This document shows positions 1 through 10,061 of a stretch of DNA of 64,000 nt, one piece after another. The DNA is taken from the NCBI GenBank assembly GCA_020796225.1, contig CM036754.1, forward strand, positions 42,321,779 through 42,385,778, in the 5' to 3' direction. Made by a program: the position numbers and the translations under genes. The notes beneath the pieces were generated by a model. The model ran no database searches. It had not been told where the DNA came from and was given only the letters and a program-made list of their open reading frames with translations. The DNA comes from Arion vulgaris. Its lineage: Eukaryota > Mollusca > Gastropoda > Stylommatophora > Arionidae. How positions within the stretch are numbered: the first letter of the stretch is position 1; each line of letters starts with the position of its first letter.

Positions 1-40
1 ACAGAAAGTATCGGCTAGCAAGATAAAGAAATATATACAC

Positions 41-290
41 TTGATCGTTGGCCACAACAACAAGTGGTTCAACATTCATAAAGCAAAGACAAAAGATGAT
101 GAGAGAATTAACCAAGCGAAAGCAAACCCGATCTTACTTGGTGAAATCTGCCTTCAAGTGGTAGAATTATACACATACTTGCCCGGCAATGTAGACAAAC
201 AGGGAGGAACAGATATATATGTTTCAGAATGAGAATACAGAAGACAAGAGGAGCTTTCATCGTTCTATGAATTTTTGTGAACTTCTAAAG
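41..290 (+). pseudogene. RTE-type LINE reverse transcriptase fragment (palm/thumb)
   Basis: The frame starting near 41 reads like the part of a non-LTR reverse transcriptase just after the catalytic core: NIHKAKTK near the start, then a PILLG segment, then YLPGNVDKQGGTD, a form of the YLGSxVxxxGGTD motif of RTE-like enzymes. A degraded RIQKTRGAF segment follows after a stop at about 230. In the family this enzyme reverse transcribes the LINE RNA at a nicked target. Only about 80 residues of a protein of about 1000 remain and the frame is broken, so this is a dead copy. It is the only relic in the window that comes from upstream of the extreme C-terminal region. Confidence 0.65.
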
Positions 291-300
291 AAATATTTTC

Positions 301-565
301 TCTTGCACTGATGTTGCACTCTTTTAGGCTGTAATTTGTCCATCTCTTGCCTTGATGTTGCACTCTTCTAGGCTGTAATTTGTCCATCTCTTGCAGTGAT
401 GTTGCACTCTTCTAGGCTGTAATTTGTACATCTCTTGCCTTGATGTTGCACTCTTCTAGGCTGTAATTTGTCCATCTCTTGCCTTGATGTTGCACTCTTC
501 TAGGCTGTAATTTGTCCATCTCTTGCAGTGATGTTACACTCTTCTAGGCTGTAATTTGTACATCT
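301..565. repeat. 44-bp minisatellite, 6 copies
   Basis: The unit containing gatgttgcactcttctaggc recurs every 44 bp (310, 354, 398 and so on) with few substitutions. The unit is similar over most of its length to single-copy sequence at about 41190-41235, inside a minus-strand LINE relic, so the array is probably multimerised LINE coding sequence. Confidence 0.9.
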
Positions 566-609
566 TGTGGTAGACATTCTAATGAAATCTATTTCTCATG
601 TTCAACAAA

Positions 610-900
610 AGAGCACTATTTATTCTACTACTTCTTCTTCCTGCATCATCCCTTGGAAGGTATAGATCAACAACCAAAGCATTCCAAGCCCTCCTATCCA
701 AGACCATCTCTCCACTCTCTCACCATTTTCTTGCATTTAGTCTCCAGTTCCCGTCTTCAGGCGTTCCTGGGTCTTCCCTTACTTCTATTGCCCTGGGGGT
801 TATATCGGAGAGCATGTCTCGTGATGCTGTTAGATGTTTCCTCAGTGTGTGGCCTATATATCGCCACTTTCTGCTTTTATATCAGAATAAGCAGAGTTTA
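610..900 (-). pseudogene. RTE-type LINE C-terminal relic
   Basis: Read on the minus strand, broken frames give the usual tail of RTE-like proteins: a HTEETSNSITRHALRYNPQG segment, a GRPRNA basic patch and then a WRDLG/DRRAWNALV helix region. The tail is also found at 9525-9945, 17240-17950 and 62945-63195. Several frameshifts and stops show it is inactive. The two plus-strand open frames over this interval are antisense shadows. Confidence 0.7.
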
Positions 901-1129
901 TAGTTCTATTGTTTACGTTGATCTGTTGTATTCCACCAAGAATTATACACAAAAAGTATGATATGAATATTCTGAAACATTTTATTTCTATTGTGTGTTT
1001 TGGTTCGTGAAAGGGCTTATTGGAAACTTGGTATTTAGAGAACGGTTTATCAGATGACTTGTGGTATTATGGGAGTTAATGTACCTGAAAGGAATTTAAA
1101 GAGGGGGTTAAAGCTGAAGGATTGACTTT

Positions 1130-1352
1130 ATTGCACTGGGTTTTACTCCATGTGGCTCCGTCCCTCTCCGCAGAAATGACACACCAACCTACCGAGTATT
1201 GCACAAAACACAAACTTCGTAGCTCCGGCAACAATTCTAGGGGTACCTGGAAAAAATGCACTCATTAATAGAACGGCACGGTCCAGATTCGAACCCAAGA
1301 CCTTCGACTCACAAGGCAAAGGCTTAACCACTTAGCCACAGAGAACTCCTCC
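1130..1352 (-). mobile_element. tRNA-derived SINE, family F (Ser/Leu-like head)
   Basis: On the minus strand the element begins with a tRNA-like head with A box tggctaagtggttaag and B box ggttcgaatct, the split pol III promoter of a tRNA-Ser/Leu type gene. After the head comes a conserved body with ttttttccaggtacccctag and a segment about acgaagtttgtgttttgtg. The same body occurs at 56757-57015. No protein is encoded; members are copied in trans by a LINE. Confidence 0.8.
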
Positions 1353-1359
1353 TCAAAAT

Positions 1360-1545
1360 GAAAGGACTGAATATATTGAAGTAAATTTGACTATTTGTGA
1401 AAGGAACTTGAATATATTGAAGTAAATTTGACTATTTGTGAAAGGAACTTGAATATATTGAAGTAAATTTGACTATTTGTGAAAGGACTGAATATATTGA
1501 AGTAAATTTGACTATTTGTGAAAGGAACTTGAATATATCTGAAGA
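1360..1545. repeat. 41-bp minisatellite, about 4.5 copies
   Basis: Units starting gaatatattgaagtaaattt recur at 1369, 1410, 1451, 1490 and 1531 with 39-41 bp spacing. It abuts the SINE on its left and a LINE relic on its right. Confidence 0.9.
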
Positions 1546-1579
1546 AATTTAGAATATATTTCTGTTACTAAACATGGCC

Positions 1580-2010
1580 ACAGAGATGTGATTTTACAGA
1601 AGAATGATGAGAATCCCATGGACTGCTAAATTGACAAATGTGAAGGTGTTCAATGAGGGAGGTCAAGACATAGAGATATAGTTTTACAGAAGAATGATGA
1701 GAATCCCATGGACTGCTAAAATTACTAATGTGAAGGTGTTCAATAAAGTCAACTTATTATCAATATAAGAAAGAGGCAGTCATCATTTTTCTAACATGTG
1801 ATGCGGAAGGGAGGTTTAGAACATATTTTGACAACCGGTAAAATCGATGGTAGATGGGACAGAGGAAGAAAATAGAGTAAATTGTGGATAGCCTGACGTC
1901 ATGGCATGGAACAGAGTCAACATCTGAGATGATAGCAAACACCAGAGACATGTGTGGGATCCATGATCGCTTACGCCAGTTGGCACGGCACCTGATGATG
2001 ATACCAAAAG
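1580..2010 (+). pseudogene. LINE reverse transcriptase C-terminal relic with internal duplication
   Basis: Broken frames give FYRRMMRIPWTAKxTN, then a GLEHIF.TGKIDGR-like segment, a basic patch, and a terminal segment ending in RLRQLARHLMMM. The same arrangement (GLEHMVTT..I) occurs at 33090-33400 and about 58430-58720, defining one LINE family. The RRMMRIPWTAK coding segment is duplicated in tandem (about 1590-1630 and 1680-1720). Several frameshifts show it is dead. Confidence 0.75.
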
Positions 2011-2039
2011 GGTTTTAAAGAAAAAAATGTCAATACTAT

Positions 2040-2405
2040 TATAAAAGATTTGACTGATTGATTGGTAGGACCATCATAACTGCATTTCGGTGAGTAACCA
2101 TGTGTGCTCCAATCTCTTTCCTACACAGGAAGATCTCAGCGGCAGTGCAAGAACTCCATAGCACCGGCGAGGGTCCTCGGTGTAATTTTGAAGATTGTGA
2201 AGATATTTTATAGGACATTCATTTATAATCTTTTCCAGAGATCTCTGATCTCAGTGTAGGTGAGATCGAGTTCCTAGTCCTATCGGAGACGGACGATCAA
2301 ACGAAGGTCCCGTGTTCAAATTGAGCAGGTAAAAGATCCAGTGACAGTTTAAAATCGAGAAGAACAGGTTGGAAAGCCGTTGCCCGGGCAAAATTAATTA
2401 CAAAA
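2040..2405. mobile_element. SINE-like element A joined to module B
   Basis: The left part starts with ttgattgattggtaggacca and runs to about 2200 (module A: gtgagtaaccatgtgtgctc and caccggcgagggtc). From about 2235 a second module (B) has gatcgagttcctagtcctat and gccgttgcccgggcaaaatt. Both modules recur at 11130-11475 and 31385-31720. Here B lies in the opposite orientation relative to A compared with the other two copies. Confidence 0.7.
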
Positions 2406-2489
2406 AAAAGATTGAAAATTTTGAAAGAAATTGTTATATAGTCTAGAAAATCATCTTTTAATAAAACCTATTCTAATTCCAATACTATT

Positions 2490-2585
2490 ATAAAAATTGG
2501 ACTACTAACATTTGGAAATAATGGTGATCAGTTACATTGGACTACTAACATTTGGAAATAATGGTGACCAGTTACTGGAATGGAT
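2490..2585. repeat. 40-bp tandem duplication
   Basis: Two copies of a unit with ggactactaacatttggaaa, about 40 bp apart. The rest of 2405-2830 shows nothing I recognise. Confidence 0.8.
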
Positions 2586-2829
2586 ATTACTGCATTCAGG
2601 AGCAATTTATCAAAGTTTCTTGTCTTGAGGCAGATGTTAGAGAAAGTTGCCAACAGCAGATGGTATTATTTCGCAAATATTGTCATTTTTTGTTACTTTG
2701 GTGGAGTTAGGGCGGACACACACATATTTTCCTATCTCATCTAGACAGGCTATCATTTACAGATGGGCTCAACTGAAGGGAGGGAGGGAGGGAGGTGGGA
2801 CATCCGACACGAAGAAGAATTGTTGGATG

Positions 2830-3545
2830 CTCAACTTGTGTGTTTCTGTTTGTCTGTGTTTTTATATATGCATTTTCTTTGATTTTCTCTTTCTCTATTT
2901 GTGTTTGTGTGTGTGTTCACATTCGTCTGTATTTGTACACGTGTCTCTGTCTGTTTGTCTGTGTCTATGTATGCTTTCTTTCTCTTTCTATTTCTGTGTG
3001 TGTGTGTTTGTTCCCGTTAGTCTGTGTCTATGTATGCTTTCTCTCTCTTTCTATTTCTCTGTGTGTGTGTTTGTTCCCGTTAGTCTGTGTCTATGTATGC
3101 TTTCTCTCTCTTTCTATTTCTCTGTGTGTGTGTTTGTTCCCGTTAGTCTGTGTCTATGTATGCTTTCTCTCTGATTTTCTCTTTCTGTTTGTGTGTGTGT
3201 ATGTGTGTATGTTCACATTCTTCTGTATTTGTACGTGTGTCTCTGTTTGTGTTTATGTATGCATTCTCTCTCTCTCTCTTACTCTTTCTGTGTGTGTGTC
3301 GTGTGTGTTCTAACATTCTCTGCTATTCTTACTGTGTGTGTTCTCCTGTTTGTACTCTTGTTGCCTGTGTGTATACATATGTCCCTACTCTCTTCTCTTT
3401 ATGTGTGTGTGTGTATGTGTGCTCACGTTCGTCTGTATATGTACATGTATACCTTCATATGTGCACATATTAATCTCTGTCTGTGTATGCATGCATATGC
3501 ATCATTGCATGTCCCTGTGTGTATGAGCGTGTATCTGCGCGTATA
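2830..3545. repeat. Degenerate GT/CT-rich satellite with a 63-bp higher-order unit
   Basis: Simple DNA of TGTGTG, TCTGT and CTCTCT tracts. Between about 2955 and 3175 it has a clear 63-bp unit (ttgttcccgttagtctgtgt) in 3-4 copies. The open frames here encode only Cys/Leu/Val/Ser-rich low-complexity peptides and are not genes. Confidence 0.9.
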
Positions 3546-3610
3546 AACCTAGTTTGTTTAGTCCATGACCCCAAACTCGCATCTATTCTTCTTCCTAACA
3601 CAACCTAGAT

Positions 3611-4179
3611 CATAGGTTCCTAGGTGGGCGGTACCGTCCCCAGTGGGGCTGAAGCCTTCTATGGTGCAATAGTGGATTCAGAAGCATTTTGGGGGCGTTC
3701 ATGCGATTTGTGGTCGATGGCTCCTTATAGAAGAAATTAATAATATATATTTAAAAATAACTTATTTTCGTGATTTTGTGTTTAAATAACTGTTCAAGAT
3801 GAAGTACACATTGCCACAACTTTTTCAATACTTGAACGACGCAAGCAATAAAGTGTCATTAGTTGTGATTTAACAACATAAGCATTAATGTATCATTAGT
3901 TGTGATTTAACAACATAAGCATTAATGTATCATTAGTTGTGATTTAACAACATAAGCAATAATGTATCATAGTTGTGATTTAACAACATAGCAATAATGT
4001 ATCATTTGTTGTGATTTAACAACATAAGCAGTAATGTATCATTAGTTGTGATTTACATAGAAAATATCAAACTGCTTGAACTCGGAAAACTGTTATAATG
4101 GGGACGGGGCGGGAGGAGGGCGTTACAAAATGTATGTCTCACAAAGTGGGCAGTGGCCGAAAGAGTTTGGGAACCTATG
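3611..4179. mobile_element. Non-autonomous hAT transposon, CATAGGTTCC family, copy 1
   Basis: Terminal inverted repeats cataggttcctagg at the left and gtttgggaacctatg at the right, flanked by 8-bp target duplications acctagat (3603-3610) and aactagat (4180-4187), which agree at 7 of 8 bases. An 8-bp duplication with short C/T-starting ends fits the hAT superfamily. Related copies lie at 18348-18784 and 32396-32757. This copy is longer because an internal segment was amplified (next entry). No transposase is encoded. Confidence 0.85.
3850..4060. repeat. About 37-bp minisatellite inside the hAT element, about 5-6 copies
   Basis: The unit atgtatcattagttgtgatt plus taacaacataagca is present about six times. 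The sister element at 32396-32757 has the same sequence once (about 32615-32645). The array therefore arose after the family formed. Confidence 0.9.
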
Positions 4180-4309
4180 AACTAGATGGACGCCATCTGC
4201 ACACTCACTAAAATCTAATTTTCCTAATGCACTCGGCTGCTGTCCTAGATTTCCCTGACGTTCGCGTCCTCGCGCGCTTTATTGAGGACGAAATTAGCCA
4301 GCATTTCAG

Positions 4310-4676
4310 AGTAGACATTTCTTTTTAATGCATGATTCTTCTGTTCTTCTTTCAGAGTGGACATTTCTTGTTAATGCATGATTCTTCTGTTCTTCTTTCA
4401 GAGTGGACATTTCTTTTAATGCATAATTCTTCTGGAGTGGACATTTATTTCATGCATAATTTTCTGAGTGGACATTTCATTTTCATGCATAATTCTTCTG
4501 GAGTGGACATTTCATTTTCATGCATAATTCTTCTAGAGTGGACATTTCATTTTCATGCATAATTCTTCTGGAGTGGACATTTCATTTTCATGCATAATTC
4601 TTCTGGAGTGGACATTTCATTTTCATGCATAATTCTTCTGGAGTGGACATTTCATTTTCATGCATAATTCTTCTGT
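4310..4676. repeat. 35-bp minisatellite, about 10 copies
   Basis: The unit gagtggacatttcattttca plus tgcataattcttctg is repeated head to tail; the left units are shorter or variant, the right units nearly identical. Confidence 0.95.
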
Positions 4677-5074
4677 TTTTCTTCTGTGTGCTTCTCCTTC
4701 CTCTTTTGTCCTGAAAACAAAGACACAACTTGTTGAAATGTTATGTTGCAGTTTACAACAAGTCTGAATGCCTGTACATTCCTATAGGATGTTCAAGATA
4801 AAAGTAGCCCCATTGACAAATCAAAAATTGCCAGGTACACATTGCGTTTTGTCTATTTATTATTTGAACCGGTTGTGACTAACTCATCCTTTCGTGACGT
4901 TTGTTCATCGTCCCTTCCCGCGCCATAATTACACACAATCACAAAAAGATTCGTGCACTTGACTTATACTTCGCCATAATTGAACTTTCTCATTTTCATA
5001 AATATATGCCTGATTGGCTTCCTTGGCGGGGCTACTTTTATCTTGAACCTATCTGTTTTCAGAACGCTTCGGTT
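4677..5074. other. No recognised feature
   Basis: AT-rich apparently unique DNA between the 35-bp array and the nested insertion. One 68-codon open frame (4901-5107) has no recognisable motif. Confidence 0.5.
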
Positions 5075-5143
5075 GAATTGATTGATGTATTGATAGGATC
5101 ATTATAATTGCCCCATCAGAAAAGAAAGTGAGAGGAAGACCAC

Positions 5144-5397
5144 TGTCGCCCGAGTGGTTACCGGGGCCCAAATTAGGGGTGCAAAGAATAGAACCACTGT
5201 TACCTGCCACACATGTCGTAAGAGGCGACTAAGGAGGTTTGGCTGAAATCGGATGCACGTGTCCTAAACCTGTAGAAATATATGCGTTTAGGGGCCTACC
5301 AAACCAATGTGCAACGTATACACGTTCTTGGCAAAGATCAAACATGTCACAAGGAGTGATTAAAATTGGTCGTAAAGAACGAACGCAAAGAAGAAGA
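5144..5397 (+). mobile_element. SINE family D, full length, with 13-bp target duplication
   Basis: The element starts with a tRNA-like tgtcgcccgagtggttaccg head, has the central gcatgtcgtaagaggcgact stretch, and ends in an aagaagaag tail. It is flanked by a perfect 13-bp direct repeat agaggaagaccac (5131-5143 and 5398-5410), the mark of target-primed insertion. It lies inside a LINE ORF. Other copies: 24899-25151, 37345-37605, 50299-50454, about 58720-58965, about 61940-62195. Confidence 0.9.
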
Positions 5398-5489
5398 AGA
5401 GGAAGACCACAAAAAGATGGTTAGATGACATAGCAGAATCCTGTCAAAGAGAAGACATAACTAACACTCAAGCCACTAGAGCAACGCAA

Positions 5490-5705
5490 GACAAAAAGAG
5501 AAAACGTTGACACTAGGTAACAACACAGTAGCAGTGTGACCACAAAAAGAGAAAACTTTGACACTGGGTAACAACACAGTAGCAGTGTGACCACAAAAAG
5601 AGAAAACTTCGACACTGGGTAACAACACAGTAGCAGTGTGACCACAAAAAGAGACAACTTCGACATTGGGTAACAACATGGTAGCAGTGTGACCACAAAA
5701 GAAGA
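5490..5705. repeat. 51-bp tandem repeat in the LINE 3' UTR, 4 copies
   Basis: gcagtgtgaccacaaaaaga recurs at 5531, 5582, 5633 and 5684, giving a 51-bp period. Each unit holds the cactgggtaacaacacagt segment that corresponds to the 3' stem-loop region of this LINE family (compare 48010-48031). Confidence 0.95.
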
Positions 5706-5824
5706 AGAAGATTATCATTGCACTTCGGTGAATAACCATGTGTTCTGCGATCACTTTTTTTATTTTATACGAAAGTTTCTTAGCGGCAGTGCACGAACAC
5801 TGTAGCATCTACTATGGTCATCAT

Positions 5825-5960
5825 CAAATAGCTTGTCCTGGGCAGAGCTGTGTCACCCTAACCGCCATTCGGCATTTCTCTCTATCATAAGCCATCATGC
5901 TCAAATCAGCATTTACATCCTGAGTCCATTTTCTCCTTGGTCTTCCTCTTCCCAGATTGT
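5825..5960 (-). pseudogene. LINE reverse transcriptase C-terminal relic (FGH/RPRRKW family)
   Basis: Minus-strand reading gives GRPRRKWTQDVNADL, then MMAYDREKCRMAVRV and a short tail, with a catcatcaaatag-type 3' end. The same end occurs at 50590-50760 and 61500-61660. The 37-bp array on its right begins inside this coding segment. Confidence 0.75.
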
Positions 5961-6535
5961 GTCTATCTTATTGATTTCTCTATCAGTCCCAGATTGTGTC
6001 TAACTCAATGATTTCTCTATCAGTCCCAGATTGTGTCTAACTCAATGATTTCTCTATCAGTCCCAGATTGTGTCTAACTCAATGATTTATCTATCAGTCC
6101 CATATTGTGTCTATCTTATTGATTTCTCTATCAGTCCCAGGTTGTGTCTATCTCAGTGATTTCTTTATCAGTCCCATATTGTGTCTATCTCAGGGATTTC
6201 TCTATCAGTCCCATATTGTGTCTAACTCAATGATTTCTCTATCAGTCCCAGATTGTGTCTAACTCAATGATTTATCTATCAGTCCCATATTGTGTCTAAC
6301 TCAATGATTTCTCTATCAGTCCCAGATTGTGTCTATCTTATTGATTTCTCTATCAGTCCCAGATTGTGTCTATCTTATTGATTTCTCTATCAGTCCCAGA
6401 TTGTGTCTATCTCAGGGATTTCTTTATCAGTCCAGATTGTGTCTATCTCAGATTTCTCTATAAGTCCCAGATTGTGTTTCTGTATTCAGTTCTCCATCAG
6501 TCCCAGATTGTGTCTATCTTATTGATTTCTATGTC
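5950..6535. repeat. 37-bp minisatellite, about 16 copies
   Basis: Unit tcccagattgtgtctaactc plus aatgatttctctatcag. The first unit is continuous with the LINE C-terminal coding sequence at 5930-5960, so the array seems to have grown out of it. Confidence 0.95.
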
Positions 6536-6763
6536 CAATAAATTATATATACCCATATGTCCATCTCAATAACAAAAAATAGATAATGATTTGGCAGCCT
6601 GTCCTATATCTGTTCACACCTTCCAATCTCCCAGAACATTAGCTTAAGGGCGATTAATCTGTCTGATAACAGAAGTGTCATTGTCGTCTGCAATACATCT
6701 GACGTCATAGTGATACCTTCCAGACACGATTTACGTTACTCCTCTACGCTCGTTTCTTGCACT

Positions 6764-8165
6764 CTTTCTTTCTCAACCTGCTGGTTCCAGTCAAACTTAT
6801 ATAACGAAGATTCATCTTTCTTTCTCAACCTGCAGGTTCAAGTCAAACTTATATAACGAAGACTTCTCTTTCTCAACCTGCTGGTTCAAGTTAAACTTAT
6901 ATAACGAAGATTCATCTTTCTCAACCTGCAGGTTCAAGTCAAACTTATATAATGAAGACTTTCTTTCTCAACCTGCTGGTTCAAGTAAACTTATATAACG
7001 AAGACTTCTCTTGCTTGCTCAACCTGCTGGTTCAAGTCAAACTTATATAACGAAGACTTTCTTTCTCAACCTGCTGGTTCAGTCAAACTTATATAACGAA
7101 AACTTTCTTTCTCAACCTGCAGGTTCCAGTCAAACTTATATAACGAAGATTCATCTTTCTTTCTCAACCTGCAGGTTCAAGTCAAACTTATATAACGAAG
7201 ACTTTCTTTCTCAACCTGCTGGTTCAAGTCAAACTTATATAACGAAGATTCATCTTTCTTTCTCAACCTGCAGGTTCAAGTCAAACTTATATAACGAAGA
7301 CTTTCTTTCTCAACCTGCAGGTTCAAGTCAAACTTATATAACGAAGATTCATCTTTCTTTCTCAACCTGCTGGTTCAAGTCAAACTTATATAACGAAGAC
7401 TTTCTTTCTCAACCTGCAGGTTCCAGTCAAACTTATATAACGAAGATTCATCTTTCTTTCTCAACCTGCAGGTTCAAGTCAAACTTATATAACGAAGATT
7501 CATCTTTCTTTCTCAACCTGCTGGTTCCAGTCAAACTTATATAACGAAGATTCATCTTTCTTTCTCAACCTGCTGGTTCCAGTCAAACTTATATAACGAA
7601 GATTCATCTTTCTTTCTCAACCTGCAGGTTCCAGTCAAACTTATATAACGAAGATTCATCTTTCTTTCTCAACCTGCTGGTTCAAGTCAAACTTATATAA
7701 CGAAGATTCATCTTTCTTTCTCAACCTGCTGGTTCAAGTTAAACTTATATAACGAAGACTTCTCTTGCTTTCTCAACCTGCTGGTTCAAGTTAAACTTAT
7801 ATAACGAAGACTTTCTTTCTCAACCTGCTGGTTCAAGTCAAACTTATATAACGAAGACTTCTCTTGCTTTCTCAACCTGCAGGTTCAAGTCAAACTTATA
7901 TAACGAAGACTTCTCTTTCTCAACCTGCTGGTTCCAGTCAAACTTATATAACGAAGACTTTCTTTCTCAACCTGCTGGTTCAAGTCAAACTTATATAACG
8001 AAGACTTCTCTTTCTCAACCTGCTGGTTCAAGTTAAACTTATATAACGAAAACTTTCTTTCTCAACCTGCAGGTTCCAGTCAAACTTATATAACGAAGTT
8101 CATCTTCTTTCTCAACCTGCAGGTTCAAGTCAAACTTATATAACGAAGACTTCTCTTGCTTTCTA
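6764..8165. repeat. 41-47-bp minisatellite, over 30 copies
   Basis: Unit tctcaacctgctggttcaag plus tcaaacttatataacgaagact, with two alternating spacer lengths (ttcatctttctt against ttctcttgc or ttctt). Most units contain ggttcaagtca or ggttccagtca, close to a pol III B box. The 177-codon open frame across it is a by-product of the repeat. Confidence 0.95.
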
Positions 8166-8846
8166 AAATCCTGAGTTGCATCAACATGGCGATTATTATG
8201 ATGAAACATTGATATCTAAATGATAGAAGCCTTATTATGATGAAGTCAACTGTTGTCTAGAGCTCGTCGCTGGTGCCATGTAGTGTTCGTGGTGTGTTAT
8301 AGAGCCAGCATTTCTTTCTAGTGATGACATCATCAATCCTTGCATGTCATGTTCTGTGGCGAGCAGCTGTGCACAGGGACATGGGAGGGGGGATGGGGAT
8401 AATCGTAGCCTGTGTAGGTGTTTGTGCAGTATTTCCTGAGTCGGAAGATGATAATCTGTCCTTAACTGTCAGTGCACACCATTCACATCTGTTGGGGAGA
8501 CTGAGCACTCGTAGGCCTGCTGAAATCTTTGACGTCGGTTCAGTAACAATAACCAATAACCAATTACAACTTAGAAAGAAATTCGTGTATATAAAAGCAT
8601 ACAGCGCACATCTGTAAGCCTCTGTAATGATTAATGGTAACGAAAGGGTTAAAAGGCGACACACAATTTGTTGCCAGTTGTAAATTAAATTCTAAAATAT
8701 TCATGACACTTCCGTCAACTATGTTACATACAGTTTATTACCACTAGTAATTATTTCAAATTCAGAATTATCAAAGGTCACGGACTAATTATTCAATATG
8801 TTCGTCGCGCTCTCGTAAAACGTGTCATAACTTCTTGCACTAGTTC
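8166..8846 (-). other. Mostly unique DNA with a possible LINE 3' segment
   Basis: The minus strand at about 8480-8560 resembles 26375-26455 on the plus strand: both have a ggttactgaaccgacg-like stretch followed by gtgctcagtctcccc. At 26 kb this follows directly on a LINE C-terminus, so the 8347-8570 interval is probably the 3' end of the same family. The overlapping 98- and 105-codon frames on opposite strands have no recognisable domain. Confidence 0.4.
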
Positions 8847-9456
8847 TGTACAACTGATTCATTGCACTAGTTCTGTACAACTGATTCATCGACTAGTTCG
8901 TACAACTGATTCATCGCACTAGCTCTGTACAACTGATTCATCGCACTAGCTCTGTACAACTGATTCATCGCACTAGTTCTGTACAACTGATTCATCGCAC
9001 TAGTTCTGTACAGCTGATTCATCGCACTAGTTCTGTACAACTGATTCATCGCACTAGTTCTGTACAACTGATTCATCGCACTAGTTCTGTACAACTTATT
9101 CATCGCACTAGTTCTGTACAACTGATTCATCGCACTAGTTCTGTACAACTGATTCATTGCACTAGTTCTGTACAACTGATTCATTGCGCTAGTTTTGTAC
9201 AACTGATTCATTGCACTAGTTCTGTACAACTGATTCATTGCACTAGTTCTGTACAACTGATTCATTGCACTAGTTCTGTACAACTGATTCATAGCACTAG
9301 TTCTGTACAACTGATTCATCGCACTAGTTCTGTACAACTGATTCATCGCACTAGTTCTGTACAACTGATTCATCGCACTAGTTCTGTACAACTGATTCAT
9401 CGCACTAGTTCTGTACAACTGATTCATCGCGCTAGTTCTGTACAACTGATTCATCT
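8847..9456. repeat. 27-bp minisatellite, about 23 copies
   Basis: Unit tcatcgcactagttctgtac plus aactgat, very regular. The 27-bp period is a multiple of three, so the minus strand stays open and would read as a nine-residue repeat (MNQLYRTSA). There is no other sign of a gene. Confidence 0.97.
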
Positions 9457-9524
9457 ATAAATATTCAATCACAGAAATAACACACAAAATATAGTTCATT
9501 AACCCAATCCGTACCCTTAACCAG

Positions 9525-9945
9525 TATGACTTGATTTATTCCTCTCCGCTCCTCGTGCAACATAGGACCTCAACAATTGTTCGCCACTTTTTCCGGTCTC
9601 TGGCTGTTTTCTTTATGGTCTCCCAGGATATTCGAGCACCCTTCAGTTCCTTAAGAAGACTTTGTCCCCAGGTCTGTTTAAAATGTCCTCTTTTTGTTTT
9701 TCTTGTGGTTCCACTCAAGTGCTTGTCTAGTGACACTCGACTGTGTCTTCCGTAGGGTATGCCCGACCCACATCTGGGTTGCCATGGATTCCAGTCCGGT
9801 TCTTATCCACAAGTCTGTGTTTGCAACTCTGTGATACCATCTCAGTCTGAGAATGCACCGAAGACATTCGTTGACAAAAGTCTGAATCTTATTTGTATTT
9901 AATTTGGTAATGTTGTCCGAGCCATACAAAAACACAGATTTCACA
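9525..9945 (-). pseudogene. RTE-type LINE C-terminal relic
   Basis: Two minus-strand frames join by a frameshift near 9740. The first gives VFLYGSDNITKLNTNKIQ, ECLRCILRLRWYHRV, and VGHTLRKTQSSVTRQALEWN; the second a Lys/Arg-rich tail with SWETIKKTARDRKKW. This is the YGxexW...RILxLRWYD...GHTLR...W signature of RTE-like C-termini, downstream of the RT catalytic core. About 140 residues remain. Confidence 0.85.
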
Positions 9946-10061
9946 TTTGAGATGAATATCCTGAGCTTTGTTTTCCTGAATATGACAGTAGTAGGATGAC
10001 ACCATTAACCAATATTTCGGCTTACAAATGTACACTAATCCTACCATTGGTCAGTATAGTG

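Larger units (their letters stand above)
5111..5710 (+). pseudogene. 5'-truncated LINE 3' end, inserted in element A
   Basis: With the inner SINE (5144-5397) removed, the sequence continues directly from a Lys/Glu/Arg-rich segment (SERKT) into KRWLDDIAESCQRED and QATRATQDKKRKR. This is the C-terminus of the LINE family also seen at 20395-20620 and 47085-47560. The 3' UTR is a 51-bp tandem repeat and ends in gaagaagaag. It is truncated at both ORF start and frame, so inactive. A target duplication of 10 bp (9 matching) flanks it. Confidence 0.75.
5075..5820. mobile_element. SINE-like element A split by a nested LINE insertion
   Basis: Element A starts at about 5075 (ttgattgatgtattgatagg) and resumes at 5711 (attatcattgcacttcggtg), continuing to about 5820. 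The interruption is a LINE fragment at 5111-5710, flanked by attataattg (5101-5110) and attatcattg (5711-5720), which agree at 9 of 10 bases and look like a target-site duplication. Confidence 0.7.

Noticed and set aside
653..961. Small secreted protein (hydrophobic start)
   Set aside because: The frame is antisense to an RTE-type LINE C-terminus.
7000..8165. CRISPR array
   Set aside because: Units are head-to-tail repeats with no unique spacers, in eukaryotic DNA. The same holds for all other arrays here.
8867..9454. A 195-codon frame of MNQLYRTSA repeats
   Set aside because: Direct product of a 27-bp tandem repeat; no upstream gene structure.
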